Notes under the pieces: generated by a model
Databases searched by the model: none
What the model was told of the DNA's origin: nothing
The model's input: only the letters and a program-made list of their open reading frames with translations
NCBI GenBank assembly: GCA_963713445.1
Contig: CAVQMB010000037.1
Span: 24,080 to 88,079, forward strand
Reading direction: 5' to 3'
DNA: 64,000 bases
Source: CAVQMB01 sp963713445
Lineage (GTDB): Bacteria; Pseudomonadota; Gammaproteobacteria; Competibacterales; Competibacteraceae
Translations under genes and position numbers: made by a program
Part shown: positions 44,591 to 53,130 of the stretch, piece by piece
How the letters are laid out: every line of letters starts with the position of its first letter
Position numbering within the stretch: position 1 is the stretch's first letter

Positions 44591-45388
44591 TCAGGCCGAC
44601 GCTGGCGGTCGCCATGCCAGCAGCGTCGTGAGCAGGGTCCGCAACACCCCCCGCAGGCGCTCGGCGCGAGCGTTCAGATAACGGTACGGGGGTGCTTCGT
44701 CCATGTAGTTGCACTGCGCCAGCTCCAGCTGCAGGGCATGAATGCCGCTGGCCGGATCACCATAGTGGCGGGTGATGTAGCCACCCTTGAAACGGCCGTT
44801 CAGCACACTGCTGTAAGCCACCGCTGCCTCACATACCGCGAGTGCCCGGCGCTGCAGCGCCGGGTCGGCACTGACGCCACCATAACTGCCCAGGTTGAAG
44901 TCCGGCAGCCGGCCGGCGAACAGCCGTGGTACCCGCGAACAGATCGAATGGGCATCGAACAACAGCGCGTAGCCGTGCTCGGCGCGTATGTCAGCCAGCA
45001 CCTGCTGCAGCCGCTGATGGTAGGGCCGGTGGTACCGGGCCAGCCGCTCGCTCCTTTCAGCGTGGTCCGGGCCGGCACCAGGCTGGTAGATCGGGCTGCC
45101 GTCGAACAAGGTATCCGGCACCAGCCCGGTGGTGGGCCCCGCGTAGAGCGCCGCATCGTCGGGCGGGCGGTTGAGATCGACGACATAGCGCGAATGGGTG
45201 GCGATCAGGCAGTGCACGCCCAGTACGGGCACAAAGTCGTACAGCCGGTCCACATGCCAGTCGGTATCCGGCAACGCCCGCGCCGCTGGTGTAAAACGGC
45301 CCAGCAATGTGTCCGGCACATGGCAGCCGGCATGCGGGATGGTCACCAGCAGCGGAGTCTTACCGGGTAGATAACGATACGGTTGCAC
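44591..45388 (-). CDS. N-formylglutamate amidohydrolase family protein (HutG-like)
   Basis: A 265-residue hydrolase. LLVTIPHAGCHVPDTLL, VVDLNRPPDDAALY and LLFDAHSICSRVPRLFAG are the metal and substrate motifs of HutG/N-formylglutamate deformylases. The reaction would be formylglutamate to glutamate and formate, though other N-formyl or N-acyl substrates are known in the family. The GTG at 45388 has GAGGGGAGA upstream; longer in-frame starts lack homology. No other hut gene is nearby. Confidence 0.8.
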   Translation of the reverse strand: MQPYRYLPGKTPLLVTIPHAGCHVPDTLLGRFTPAARALPDTDWHVDRLYDFVPVLGVHCLIATHSRYVVDLNRPPDDAALYAGPTTGLVPDTLFDGSPIYQPGAGPDHAERSERLARYHRPYHQRLQQVLADIRAEHGYALLFDAHSICSRVPRLFAGRLPDFNLGSYGGVSADPALQRRALAVCEAAVAYSSVLNGRFKGGYITRHYGDPASGIHALQLELAQCNYMDEAPPYRYLNARAERLRGVLRTLLTTLLAWRPPASA

Positions 45389-45488
45389 TTGCGATATCTC
45401 CCCTCGTTGAGGCCCGGTCACACAGCACCTGGATGAGCCGGATTTCCGGCTGTGCGATAATTATTGCATTGTCAGCCCGGAGCGTGCC

Positions 45489-46508
45489 GTGTCCAGACCG
45501 CAAATCACCGTCAGCCCTTATCCGGCGCTGCGTCCCCGACGCATGCGCCGCGATGTCTTCTCGCGCCGGCTGATGCGCGAGACTACCTTAACCACGAACG
45601 ATCTTATCCTGCCGTTGTTCGTGACCGAAGGCGATCGCCAGCGCGAACCGGTGGCTTCAATGCCCGGCGTCGAGCGCGTCAGCATTGACGAGCTGCTGCG
45701 TGAGGCCGACCAACTGTCCACCCTGGGCATCCCGGCGATCGCGCTGTTTCCGGTCACACCCGCCGAAGTGAAATCACTGGACGCCCGTGCGGCCTATGAT
45801 GCCGATGGTCTGGTCCAGCGCGCCGTACGTGCGCTGAAACGGCATTTCCCGGAACTCGGGGTGATCACCGACGTTGCGCTCGATCCCTACACCAGCCATG
45901 GCCAGGACGGTGTCCTCGACGACACCGGCTATGTGGTGAACGAGGCCACGGTCGAGGTACTGGTCAAACAGGCCCTGTCCCATGCCGAAGCCGGCGCCGA
46001 CATCGTCGCCCCTTCGGACATGATGGATGGCCGCGTGGCGGCCATCCGGGTCGCACTGGAAGCCGGTGGTCACATCCATACCCGGATTCTGGCGTATTCG
46101 GCCAAATATGCCTCCAGCTTCTATGGCCCGTTCCGCGATGCCGTGGGTTCAGCGGCCAACCTGGCCGGCGCCGACAAGCACAGCTACCAGATGGACCCGG
46201 CCAACAGCGACGAAGCCCTGCGCGAGGTTGCGCTGGACCTGGCCGAAGGTGCCGATATGGTGATGATTAAACCAGCCCTCCCGTATCTCGACATCGTACG
46301 CCGGGTCAAGGACCAGTATGCCGTGCCGACCCTGGTCTACCAGGTCAGCGGTGAATACGCCATGCTGATGGCGGCTGCCGCCAACGGCTGGCTCAACGAG
46401 CGGGCAGTGATCATGGAATCGCTAACCGCCATCAAGCGTGCCGGAGCCGACGGCGTACTGACCTATTTCGCCAAGCGCGTGGCCGACTGGCTGCGCGACG
46501 AACGCTAA
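45489..46508 (+). CDS. hemB: Porphobilinogen synthase (5-aminolevulinate dehydratase)
   Basis: A 339-residue enzyme condensing two 5-aminolevulinates in heme/tetrapyrrole synthesis. Schiff-base lysines K206 (YSAKYASSFYGPF) and K261 (MIKPALPYLDIV) are present. The segment DVALDPYTSHGQDG has no zinc-binding cysteines, so this is the Mg-type form found in Pseudomonas. The start is a GTG at 45489. The stop is four bases from the aroE start, so the two are probably co-transcribed. Confidence 0.95.
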   Translation: MSRPQITVSPYPALRPRRMRRDVFSRRLMRETTLTTNDLILPLFVTEGDRQREPVASMPGVERVSIDELLREADQLSTLGIPAIALFPVTPAEVKSLDARAAYDADGLVQRAVRALKRHFPELGVITDVALDPYTSHGQDGVLDDTGYVVNEATVEVLVKQALSHAEAGADIVAPSDMMDGRVAAIRVALEAGGHIHTRILAYSAKYASSFYGPFRDAVGSAANLAGADKHSYQMDPANSDEALREVALDLAEGADMVMIKPALPYLDIVRRVKDQYAVPTLVYQVSGEYAMLMAAAANGWLNERAVIMESLTAIKRAGADGVLTYFAKRVADWLRDER

Positions 46509-46512
46509 GCCC

Positions 46513-47328
46513 ATGGTGACGATCGACCGCTATGCGGTCATGGGCAATCCTATCGGTCACAGCCAATCGCCTCTTATCCACCGCCTGTTTGCCGAGCAGA
46601 CCGGCGAATGGCTGAGCTATGACGCCATCCTGGTGGCCAGGGATGGTTTTGCCGCGGCGGTCGATGCGTTTCGGGCAAGGCATGGCCGCGGCCTCAACGT
46701 CACCGTCCCCTTCAAACGGCAGGCCTGGGCCTACGCCGACCGCCGCAGTGCCCGGGCCGAACGCGCGGGGGCGGTCAACACGCTGGTGCTGGACACCCAA
46801 GTCTATGGCGACAACACCGACGGACCGGGTCTGGTGCAGGACCTGACGGCCAACCACGGCTTCAGGCTGGCAGGCAAGCGACTGCTGCTGGTGGGTGCCG
46901 GCGGGGCGGCCCGTGGGGTGCTGGCCGCGTTGCTGGCAGGTCATCCAAGCGAGCTGACGATCGCCAATCGGACAGCGACCCGGGCCACCGGACTGGCCGC
47001 GCAATTCGCCGATCTGGGACCGGTCCGCGGCTGCGGCCTGGGGCAGCTTGGCGGTCAGTCATACGAGCTCGTCATCAACGCCACCGCCGCCGGCCTGCAC
47101 GACGAGGTGCCGGCCCTGCCGGCTGACTGTCTGGCCGCCGGCGGCTGGTGTTATGACATGATGTACGGTGACCGGCCCACCGCTTTTGTCCGCTGGGGCA
47201 AGGATCACGGCGCGGCGCGGGCCGTTGACGGGCTCGGCATGCTGGTCGAACAGGCCGCCGAATCGTTCCTGCTGTGGCGCGGCGTGCGACCCGATACCAG
47301 GCCCGTGATCAGCGCGCTGCGCGCTTGA
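46513..47328 (+). CDS. aroE: Shikimate dehydrogenase
   Basis: A 271-residue NADP enzyme of the shikimate pathway. YAVMGNPIGHSQSPLIHRLF, NVTVPFKRQAWAYAD (catalytic Lys) and GAVNTLVL form the substrate domain; LLLVGAGGAARGVLAALL is the nucleotide fold with NRTATRA as the NADP loop. Length is standard. It follows hemB by four bases. Confidence 0.95.
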   Translation: MVTIDRYAVMGNPIGHSQSPLIHRLFAEQTGEWLSYDAILVARDGFAAAVDAFRARHGRGLNVTVPFKRQAWAYADRRSARAERAGAVNTLVLDTQVYGDNTDGPGLVQDLTANHGFRLAGKRLLLVGAGGAARGVLAALLAGHPSELTIANRTATRATGLAAQFADLGPVRGCGLGQLGGQSYELVINATAAGLHDEVPALPADCLAAGGWCYDMMYGDRPTAFVRWGKDHGAARAVDGLGMLVEQAAESFLLWRGVRPDTRPVISALRA

Positions 47329-47398
47329 ATTCGGCCAGGGCATTGCGCACAATCCCGATAACCCGCCGCGCAGCGATCGTTGACCCAGGGAGTTCATG

Positions 47399-47836
47399 AT
47401 GGCAAGAACCCGGTTTGGATTTGCAGGCTTTGTCTGGCGCTGGATTCCGGCGCTGATCCTGGTATTCCTGACCTACAATCCGCTTAAGTGGTCCTACGTC
47501 CACTGGCTGGCCCAGTCCAGCGTGCACGACATGCTGGCCATCAAGGTGCTGGCCGGTCTGGTACTGGCAATCGGCTATGGCATTTATCTGACCGCAACCT
47601 GGAAATCGATGGGCCCCGAAGGACTGACCGTACTGGTGGTCTTTTTCGCGGTGCTGCTATGGGTGTTTTACGCGGTAGGTTGGCTGCGGCCGAGCAGTTC
47701 CAGCGAATACGCCTGGATCGCCATACTCATACTGGCTACCATACTGGCCTTAGGCATGTCATGGTCCGGCATCTGGCGCCGTCTCACCGGGCAGGTGACA
47801 ACCGATGTAGTCGAGGACGAGGAGCACTCCGACTGA
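47399..47836 (+). CDS. DUF6524-type membrane protein
   Basis: A 145-residue protein with four predicted helices, starting RFGFAGFVWRWIPALILVFL and containing TYNPLKWSYVHWL, as in the DUF6524 group. It is an inner-membrane protein of unknown role. The second of two adjacent ATGs (47399) is preferred because AGGGAG lies six bases before it. A hairpin follows the stop. Confidence 0.75.
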   Translation: MARTRFGFAGFVWRWIPALILVFLTYNPLKWSYVHWLAQSSVHDMLAIKVLAGLVLAIGYGIYLTATWKSMGPEGLTVLVVFFAVLLWVFYAVGWLRPSSSSEYAWIAILILATILALGMSWSGIWRRLTGQVTTDVVEDEEHSD

Positions 47837-47853
47837 AGAAACCCGGGTTCTCC

Positions 47854-47889
47854 GACAAGGCCGCGGCAGCGGATGACAGCGGCCTTGTC
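47854..47889 (+). terminator. 11-bp hairpin after the DUF6524 gene
   Basis: GACAAGGCCGC (47854-47864) pairs perfectly with GCGGCCTTGTC (47879-47889) over a 14-base loop, 18 bases after the stop. There is no strong T-tract. It probably ends or protects this transcript, and no gene was found between it and 48038. Confidence 0.5.
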
Positions 47890-48038
47890 ATATCCGGCTG
47901 CCGCGGTTCAGTCCCACCGCCGCCAGTGCCCCGGCGTCCGGCGCCACGCATTGCCATTACGCCGCCAGTAGCCCGGCACCCAGACCGCATTAGTCTGGCG
48001 CAAAGCCATCCTGCGTTGGCGGCTTGTCGGCATGCCGT

Positions 48039-48836
48039 TTAGCGCAGTGCCTGAAAGCCCTTGCCGAAATGGCGCTCGAGACGAGCCTGGCCCAGTTCCA
48101 GCACAATCGACAACATCCAGTAGATGGCCGCGGCGGTGGTCAGCATCTCGACATAACGGTAATTGGAGCGGCCGTAGGACTGGGCCAGAAACATGATCTC
48201 CCAGACGCCAATCACCGATACCAGCGAGGAATCCTTGAGCATAGCGATGAACTGCGTGCCGGTCGGCGGAATGATGACCCGCATGGCCTGCGGCAGAATG
48301 ATCTTGCGCATAATCTGACCGCGCTTCAGCCCCAACGCCGTGGCTGCCTCATCCTGGCCATGCGGGATCGAGATGATACCTGCCCGGAAGATCTCCGCCA
48401 GATAGGCGCCGTAATTTAACGACAGCGCCACGATACCGGCCGGAACCGCCCCCGGAACCGGCCCGAGCTGGGGTAAACCGACGTAGATCAGAAAAATCTG
48501 TACCAGCAGCGGCGTACCCCGGAAAAACGAGACGTAGAAGGTGCTGACGCCGAATGCCAGAGCACTGTTGGACAAGCGCCCCAAGGCTGCCAGAAAACCG
48601 AGCGTACTGGAGGCAGCCATCGAGATCACGCACAGGAACAAGGTCATCGCCGCCCCCTGGATGTAACCATCCCGGGTCAGTTTGAAACCCGCCAGGTAGG
48701 GAAACTTGTCGACGATGATCGAGAACTTGAGGTTGAAGCTCAGGAAGAACGCCACGAACAGCGCGAGCAGCAGCGCCCATACCGCGAACAGTCGGAGTCT
48801 GAATGGGATGCGGGCAAACAGATGGGGTTTGGGCAC
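48039..48836 (-). CDS. Polar amino-acid ABC transporter permease (HisM/GlnP-like)
   Basis: A 265-residue inner-membrane protein. The EAA loop AEIFRAGIISIPHGQDEAAT and FYVSFFRGTPLLVQIFLIYV identify the His/Glu/Gln-type permease family. It lies 90 bases downstream of a matching binding protein on the same strand. No ATPase or second permease gene follows within the window. Confidence 0.9.
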   Translation of the reverse strand: MPKPHLFARIPFRLRLFAVWALLLALFVAFFLSFNLKFSIIVDKFPYLAGFKLTRDGYIQGAAMTLFLCVISMAASSTLGFLAALGRLSNSALAFGVSTFYVSFFRGTPLLVQIFLIYVGLPQLGPVPGAVPAGIVALSLNYGAYLAEIFRAGIISIPHGQDEAATALGLKRGQIMRKIILPQAMRVIIPPTGTQFIAMLKDSSLVSVIGVWEIMFLAQSYGRSNYRYVEMLTTAAAIYWMLSIVLELGQARLERHFGKGFQALR

Positions 48837-48926
48837 GAAATCGGACCCGCCGGTCAGGATTCAGGAGGTGGTGCTTGACGTTGCGGCCCGGCGCACGCCG
48901 GCATCGGACCGCGGCCAGTCACCGGA

Positions 48927-49766
48927 TCAGGGCCTCTTGGTGATGTCGATGCCGATCCACTTCATGGAGATCTTCTTCAGCGTCCCATCGCGCTGCATGC
49001 CATGAATAACACTGGCGATCTTGGCATTCCATTCCTTATCGCCCTTGTCGGTCGCAATATAAATTGGCTCCTGGAACAACTCGCCACCAACCGTCTTGAA
49101 CTTACCCTCCTTTTTGATCCGGGCCCGGGCGGTCAGGTAGTTCGTGACCATCGCGTCGAGTCGGCGGCCGGCACCCAGCGCCAGATCCTGGAAGGCCTGC
49201 GTCTCGCTCTGATACGGCACGACATCAACGTTATGAAATGGATACTTGAAGGTCATCGGCTTGGACCCGGGGATATCGATGACCAGCTTCTTGTCGAGAT
49301 AACGCTCATAGGTGGTACCGGCCTCGACGCCCACCTTCTTGCCGCTGAGGTCGGCGGCACTCTTGATCCGGTTGTCGTCCTTGTTCACGACGATGGTCGA
49401 CGGTGATCCATAGTAAAAAACCGGGAAATCGAGCACCTGAGCGCGCTGCCTGGTCGGCGTCATCGAGCATACGCAGACGTCATAACGGCCATGCCAGTGA
49501 CCGGCGGTGATCACTTCCCAGGACGGCGTTTCCACTTTCATCTTGACCCCGAGCCGCTTGGCAATCTGCTTGGCCACAGCGATGTCGAAACCGTCCATTT
49601 CGTTGTTTTGGTTCAGGAATGAAAATGGCGGATAACTCTGGTCGGTGACCTCCACCAGGGTGTGGGTCTTCATCACCCGATCCAGGGTCGCTCCGGCCTG
49701 AGCGACCGTCGCTACGAGTGCCAGGCTACCGGCCATAAAGCCGGCCATTACGACATTGATCTTCAT
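48927..49766 (-). CDS. Amino-acid ABC transporter periplasmic binding protein (family 3)
   Basis: A 279-residue protein. The signal peptide (residues about 1-24, ending AQAGA) is followed by the family 3 fold: YPPFSFLNQNNEMDGFDIAV and VCVCSMTPTRQRAQVLDFPV, KVGVEAGTTYERYLDKK. The ligand cannot be called. The permease gene is next. The importer would need an ATPase from elsewhere. Confidence 0.88.
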   Translation of the reverse strand: MKINVVMAGFMAGSLALVATVAQAGATLDRVMKTHTLVEVTDQSYPPFSFLNQNNEMDGFDIAVAKQIAKRLGVKMKVETPSWEVITAGHWHGRYDVCVCSMTPTRQRAQVLDFPVFYYGSPSTIVVNKDDNRIKSAADLSGKKVGVEAGTTYERYLDKKLVIDIPGSKPMTFKYPFHNVDVVPYQSETQAFQDLALGAGRRLDAMVTNYLTARARIKKEGKFKTVGGELFQEPIYIATDKGDKEWNAKIASVIHGMQRDGTLKKISMKWIGIDITKRP

Positions 49767-49838
49767 GCTTCCACCTGCGTTATGAGAATGTTATTTTCCG
49801 CTCGGGTGAGTGAATTACGCCTGCCGGCGGCGTTACTG

Positions 49839-50948
49839 TCAAGTTGCCGCCAGCCGGCAGACGCGCCCGGCCAGCGCCAGGCTGGCGGTCAATCCGGGTG
49901 ATTCAATACCGTACAGGTTGATCAGGCCGGGCACGCCGTGCGCCGCGCGGCACTGGATCAGAAAATCGACCGGTGTCGCGCCCGGCGCCTGCAATTTGGG
50001 GCGAATACCGGCGTAGGCCGGCACCAGTGCGCCGTCCGGCAGATCCGGCCAATACTGGCGGACTGCGTCGTAAAATGCATTGGCCCGGTCGGCATCGACG
50101 TCGTAGTCGAGCCGCTCGACCCATTCGACATCGGGTCCGAACCGGGCCCGACCGGCCAGGTCCAGGGTCAGGTGGACGCCCAACCCGGCCGCTTCGGGTA
50201 CCGGATAAATGAGCTGGCGGAACGGCGACCGCCCGCTCAGGGTGTAATAGTTGCCCTTGGCGAAGTGATAAGCCGGAATGGAGTCCGCCGCCACACCCGA
50301 CAGCCGCCGGGCCACCGCTACCGCATGCAGGCCGGCGCTGTTGACCACGCTACGCGCCCGCAGCGTCGCGGGTGCGGCACCGCCGACAGTGAGTTCAATA
50401 CCGTTGCCGGCGCTGCGTCCCGCCGTCACCGGACTGGCCAGCGCCAGCCAGGCACCAGCATCCTCGGCATCACCCAGCAGCGCCAGCATCAGCCGGTGGC
50501 TGTCGATGATACCGGTCGACGGCGAGTGCAGCGCCGCGACGCAACGCAACGCCGGCTCGCGCGCCCGTGCCTCGGGGCCGGCCAGCCATTGCAGGTCATC
50601 GACCCCGTTGGCCTCGGCGCGGCGGCGGATGCCGGCAAGCTGCTGCAACTGGCCGGTGTGACTGGCGACGATGAGTTTGCCACAACGGCGATGCGGGATA
50701 CCGTGACTGACACAATAATCATAGAGCGCCCGCTTGCCGGCCAGACACAACTCGGCTTTGAGACTGCCAGGGGGGTAGTAGATCCCGGCGTGGATCACTT
50801 CGCTGTTGCGCGACGAGGTTTCGCTGCCGATGGCATTCTGGGCCTCGAGAATAATCACCTCGCGCCCGGCCATGGACAGAGCACGCGCGACCGCCAACCC
50901 CACCACACCCGCGCCGATGACGACGCAATCGACCGTATCGACCGTCAC
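49839..50948 (-). CDS. FAD-dependent oxidoreductase, L-2-hydroxyglutarate oxidase (LhgO)-like
   Basis: A 369-residue flavoprotein. CVVIGAGVVGLAVARALSMA is the FAD loop, and SSRNSEVIHAGIYYPPGSLK with YHFAKGNYYTLSGRSPF match the LhgO/DAO family that oxidises L-2-hydroxyglutarate. The start is a GTG at 50948. No partner genes sit nearby. The 335-base gap to the DUF302 gene (50949-51317) shows no gene or clear promoter. Confidence 0.82.
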   Translation of the reverse strand: MTVDTVDCVVIGAGVVGLAVARALSMAGREVIILEAQNAIGSETSSRNSEVIHAGIYYPPGSLKAELCLAGKRALYDYCVSHGIPHRRCGKLIVASHTGQLQQLAGIRRRAEANGVDDLQWLAGPEARAREPALRCVAALHSPSTGIIDSHRLMLALLGDAEDAGAWLALASPVTAGRSAGNGIELTVGGAAPATLRARSVVNSAGLHAVAVARRLSGVAADSIPAYHFAKGNYYTLSGRSPFRQLIYPVPEAAGLGVHLTLDLAGRARFGPDVEWVERLDYDVDADRANAFYDAVRQYWPDLPDGALVPAYAGIRPKLQAPGATPVDFLIQCRAAHGVPGLINLYGIESPGLTASLALAGRVCRLAAT

Positions 50949-51317
50949 CGGCGCGCATCCCCGGCAATACCCGCAGCGGACCGTGGACGCCCGCGGCTGG
51001 CGTCTGCAAGCGATTGCGATTGGGTACCGGTAGTCATCGATTCATCCCGTGGTTACCAAAGGCTGCCGCAACCTGCCCGCAGCCCCGCCGCCTGACCGGC
51101 GCGCAGCCAGAACGCGTCGCAGCGGCACGACTATTCTGACACGGCGGGCAATGGCAAACCATGATCGCGGTGCAAGCCGATTAGCTTCGAGTGCCGGCAA
51201 CGACTGGCACTTACCCGGCAGACACGGCATCATGTCCGCTCGCTCGGCGCCGCTCGGCCACAAGGCACGACCGGCGGGTGTTACGTGAAACGTTCTTCCG
51301 GAGCTGCCACACTGTCC

Positions 51318-51800
51318 ATGCATCGCCGCCGTCTGCTCAGCCTGAGTCCGCTACTGGCCTGGTCGACGTTGCCACAGGCCGTCGCCGGCAAACCATCGGA
51401 CAGCGGGTGCCGGCATTACCAACGCCGGGTTAAACGTCAATTCGACGCTTCGGTGCAGGATGCGGAGTTCGCCATCACCAACCACAACTTCCGCATTACC
51501 GGCCGTGATCGCATTGGTCTGGCCATCGCCGAGCGTCACCATGAGCCGTTCCCGCCAGCCGAAGTACTGCTGTTCTGCAACCTGGAATACGCCCGACGGC
51601 TGTTGCGCGCGGATCCCGACCTGCTGCGCTACATGCCCTGCAAAATCACCCTGCGCGCGGCCGACCGGCAGGTCGTGATCGACAGTTGGCTGCTGCCGCA
51701 AACGCAGCCCGCGGCACTCCAGCCCGCCCGCGAGGTCAATACGATACTCCGGGCCATCGTGGACTACGCTGCCGGTGACTGGTTCACCAGCGGCAACTGA
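51318..51800 (+). CDS. DUF302-domain exported protein
   Basis: A 160-residue protein. MHRRRLLSLSPLLAWSTLPQ is a signal peptide, followed by a DUF302 domain: FAITNHNFRITGRDRIG and LFCNLEYARRLLRADPDLLR with CKITLR. A GTG at 51285 in frame adds 11 residues and would weaken the signal peptide. DUF302 proteins often accompany redox and sulfur genes. It is followed 42 bases later by a Cys-rich exported protein and a SoxYZ-like carrier, so it may act in the quinoprotein periplasmic system. Confidence 0.7.
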   Translation: MHRRRLLSLSPLLAWSTLPQAVAGKPSDSGCRHYQRRVKRQFDASVQDAEFAITNHNFRITGRDRIGLAIAERHHEPFPPAEVLLFCNLEYARRLLRADPDLLRYMPCKITLRAADRQVVIDSWLLPQTQPAALQPAREVNTILRAIVDYAAGDWFTSGN

Positions 51801-51842
51801 TGCCTTGACTCTGAGGTGAACTCAATCGTGTGGAGAAGAACC

Positions 51843-52241
51843 ATGCCTTATCGCTCGATCCTGGCCCTGCTCGGCGTGCTCGCCGTGACCCCGGTGGTGC
51901 ACGCCAACGAAGCCCACGCCAAGGACTTTCCAACCGTTGCGCGGGTAAAGTTCGTGCTCGACTGCATGAAGACCCATGGCGGCCAGACCTACGACACGCT
52001 GTACGCCTGTTCCTGCAAACTGGATTACCTGCGCGGCAAGTTCAGCTACGACGACTTCGAGGAAGCAGTGACGTTCCGCGATCTGTTCCATATGCATGGT
52101 GAATACGGCAACGAACTGCGTGATCCGCCGCGTGGCAAGGTGCTGCGCAAGCGGCTCGCGCAAGCCAACCGCGAAGCCAATGCACGCTGTTTCCTGAGCC
52201 ACACGCAGCGCAAGACTACGGCAGCGTCGCCCAGCCAGTGA
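51843..52241 (+). CDS. Small exported Cys-containing protein linked to the quinoprotein locus
   Basis: A 132-residue protein. Signal peptide of about 21 residues ending VVHA, then four cysteines (C41, C56, C58, C116), with FVLDCMKTHGG and LYACSCKLDYLRGKFSYDDF as the conserved core. I have seen similar proteins only as hypothetical neighbours of PQQ-dehydrogenase systems; no function is known. A GGAGAAG RBS lies ahead of the ATG. The paired cysteines suggest disulfides or metal/heme-related chemistry in the periplasm. Confidence 0.7.
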   Translation: MPYRSILALLGVLAVTPVVHANEAHAKDFPTVARVKFVLDCMKTHGGQTYDTLYACSCKLDYLRGKFSYDDFEEAVTFRDLFHMHGEYGNELRDPPRGKVLRKRLAQANREANARCFLSHTQRKTTAASPSQ

Positions 52242-52246
52242 CCCGG

Positions 52247-52280
52247 CACGGCTGCGACCGCGGTACCGGTTGCAGCCGTG
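52247..52280 (+). terminator. Bidirectional hairpin terminator between converging genes
   Basis: CACGGCTGC (52247-52255) pairs with GCAGCCGTG (52272-52280), and the stem continues inward through a G-T pair to ACCG/CGGT. That gives a 14-bp stem with a 6-base loop CGGTAC. It lies between the stops of the Cys-rich protein (+) and the SoxYZ-like carrier (-), a typical place to terminate both transcripts. Confidence 0.65.
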
Positions 52281-52298
52281 ACTCCGCCAGGGTCTGGC

Positions 52299-53108
52299 TC
52301 AGGAGGCCGGTTGAATGCGGTGCTCGGCAGTGAAGTGCAGGTTCTTGTTGTCGGTTACCTCGGCCTTGAGCACCCCCGGCCGGTCCGGTACGAAGTCGAA
52401 CCGGAAGCTGGGGTCGGCGCTGATCGATATGCCGGTCCTGGCCACCAGCACGGGCCGATCATTGTAGGTCACCCTGACCTGTTTGACGAAATGTGGCGGG
52501 ATGTACAGGTGGGTCAGCTGGTTCATCTGCAGACCCGAAATATTCGGGTGGCTGATGTTGAGCTGGACTGCCAGCGGCTGGTGCAGCACGACCTTCGGAT
52601 AACGGAACTTCATCCTGCCGATGCGCTTCATGGCATCTTCCAGATCGGTGCCGATGGGTGCCGAGCAACCGCCGCTGGCTTTGACGAACTTTTTGGCCAT
52701 ATAGAGCTGGCCATCGTTGGTGGCAGCGATGGCCCGCACGGTGGTATACGCGTTGATGCGCACGCGCAGCGCCAGGTCAGCCCGGCCATTCTGCGGGAAG
52801 AAGTGAAATACCCCAGCCAGCGGTTCCGGGTTGTTGTCGATCAGCACCGTGACCGACTTGATGTAGCGCGCCTTGCTCTGAGCAAACCCGGCCTTGATCC
52901 GGAGCGGTACGATAGCCGCGTTTTCGGCCCGGTAAGGGGCATCCAGGCTGATCACGCCAGTCCCGTCGTGAATGACCCGGTCACCAAACAGACTGGCCCG
53001 CAACTGATGCTTCCACACGTAGTCGGCGGAATCAGCCTGGGCCGCCAGCACCCGGCTGCCCGGCACCGCGAGCGCCAGCGTTAACAGCAGTAGTGCCATA
53101 CGATTCAT
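52299..53108 (-). CDS. Quinoprotein dehydrogenase-associated SoxYZ-like carrier
   Basis: A 269-residue exported protein: signal peptide about 1-23, then an N-terminal SoxY-like half and a C-terminal SoxZ-like immunoglobulin-type half (FVPDRPGVLKAEVTDNKNLH). A Cys, C148, in KASGGCSAP sits where SoxY proteins carry the swinging-arm GGC. This fused form is known next to PQQ dehydrogenases and is thought to be a relay in quinoprotein maturation or electron transfer. It is 22 bases downstream of the metallo-hydrolase gene, also on the minus strand. Confidence 0.85.
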   Translation of the reverse strand: MNRMALLLLTLALAVPGSRVLAAQADSADYVWKHQLRASLFGDRVIHDGTGVISLDAPYRAENAAIVPLRIKAGFAQSKARYIKSVTVLIDNNPEPLAGVFHFFPQNGRADLALRVRINAYTTVRAIAATNDGQLYMAKKFVKASGGCSAPIGTDLEDAMKRIGRMKFRYPKVVLHQPLAVQLNISHPNISGLQMNQLTHLYIPPHFVKQVRVTYNDRPVLVARTGISISADPSFRFDFVPDRPGVLKAEVTDNKNLHFTAEHRIQPAS

Positions 53109-53130
53109 CGGTCACTGCTCCGAAACATGC

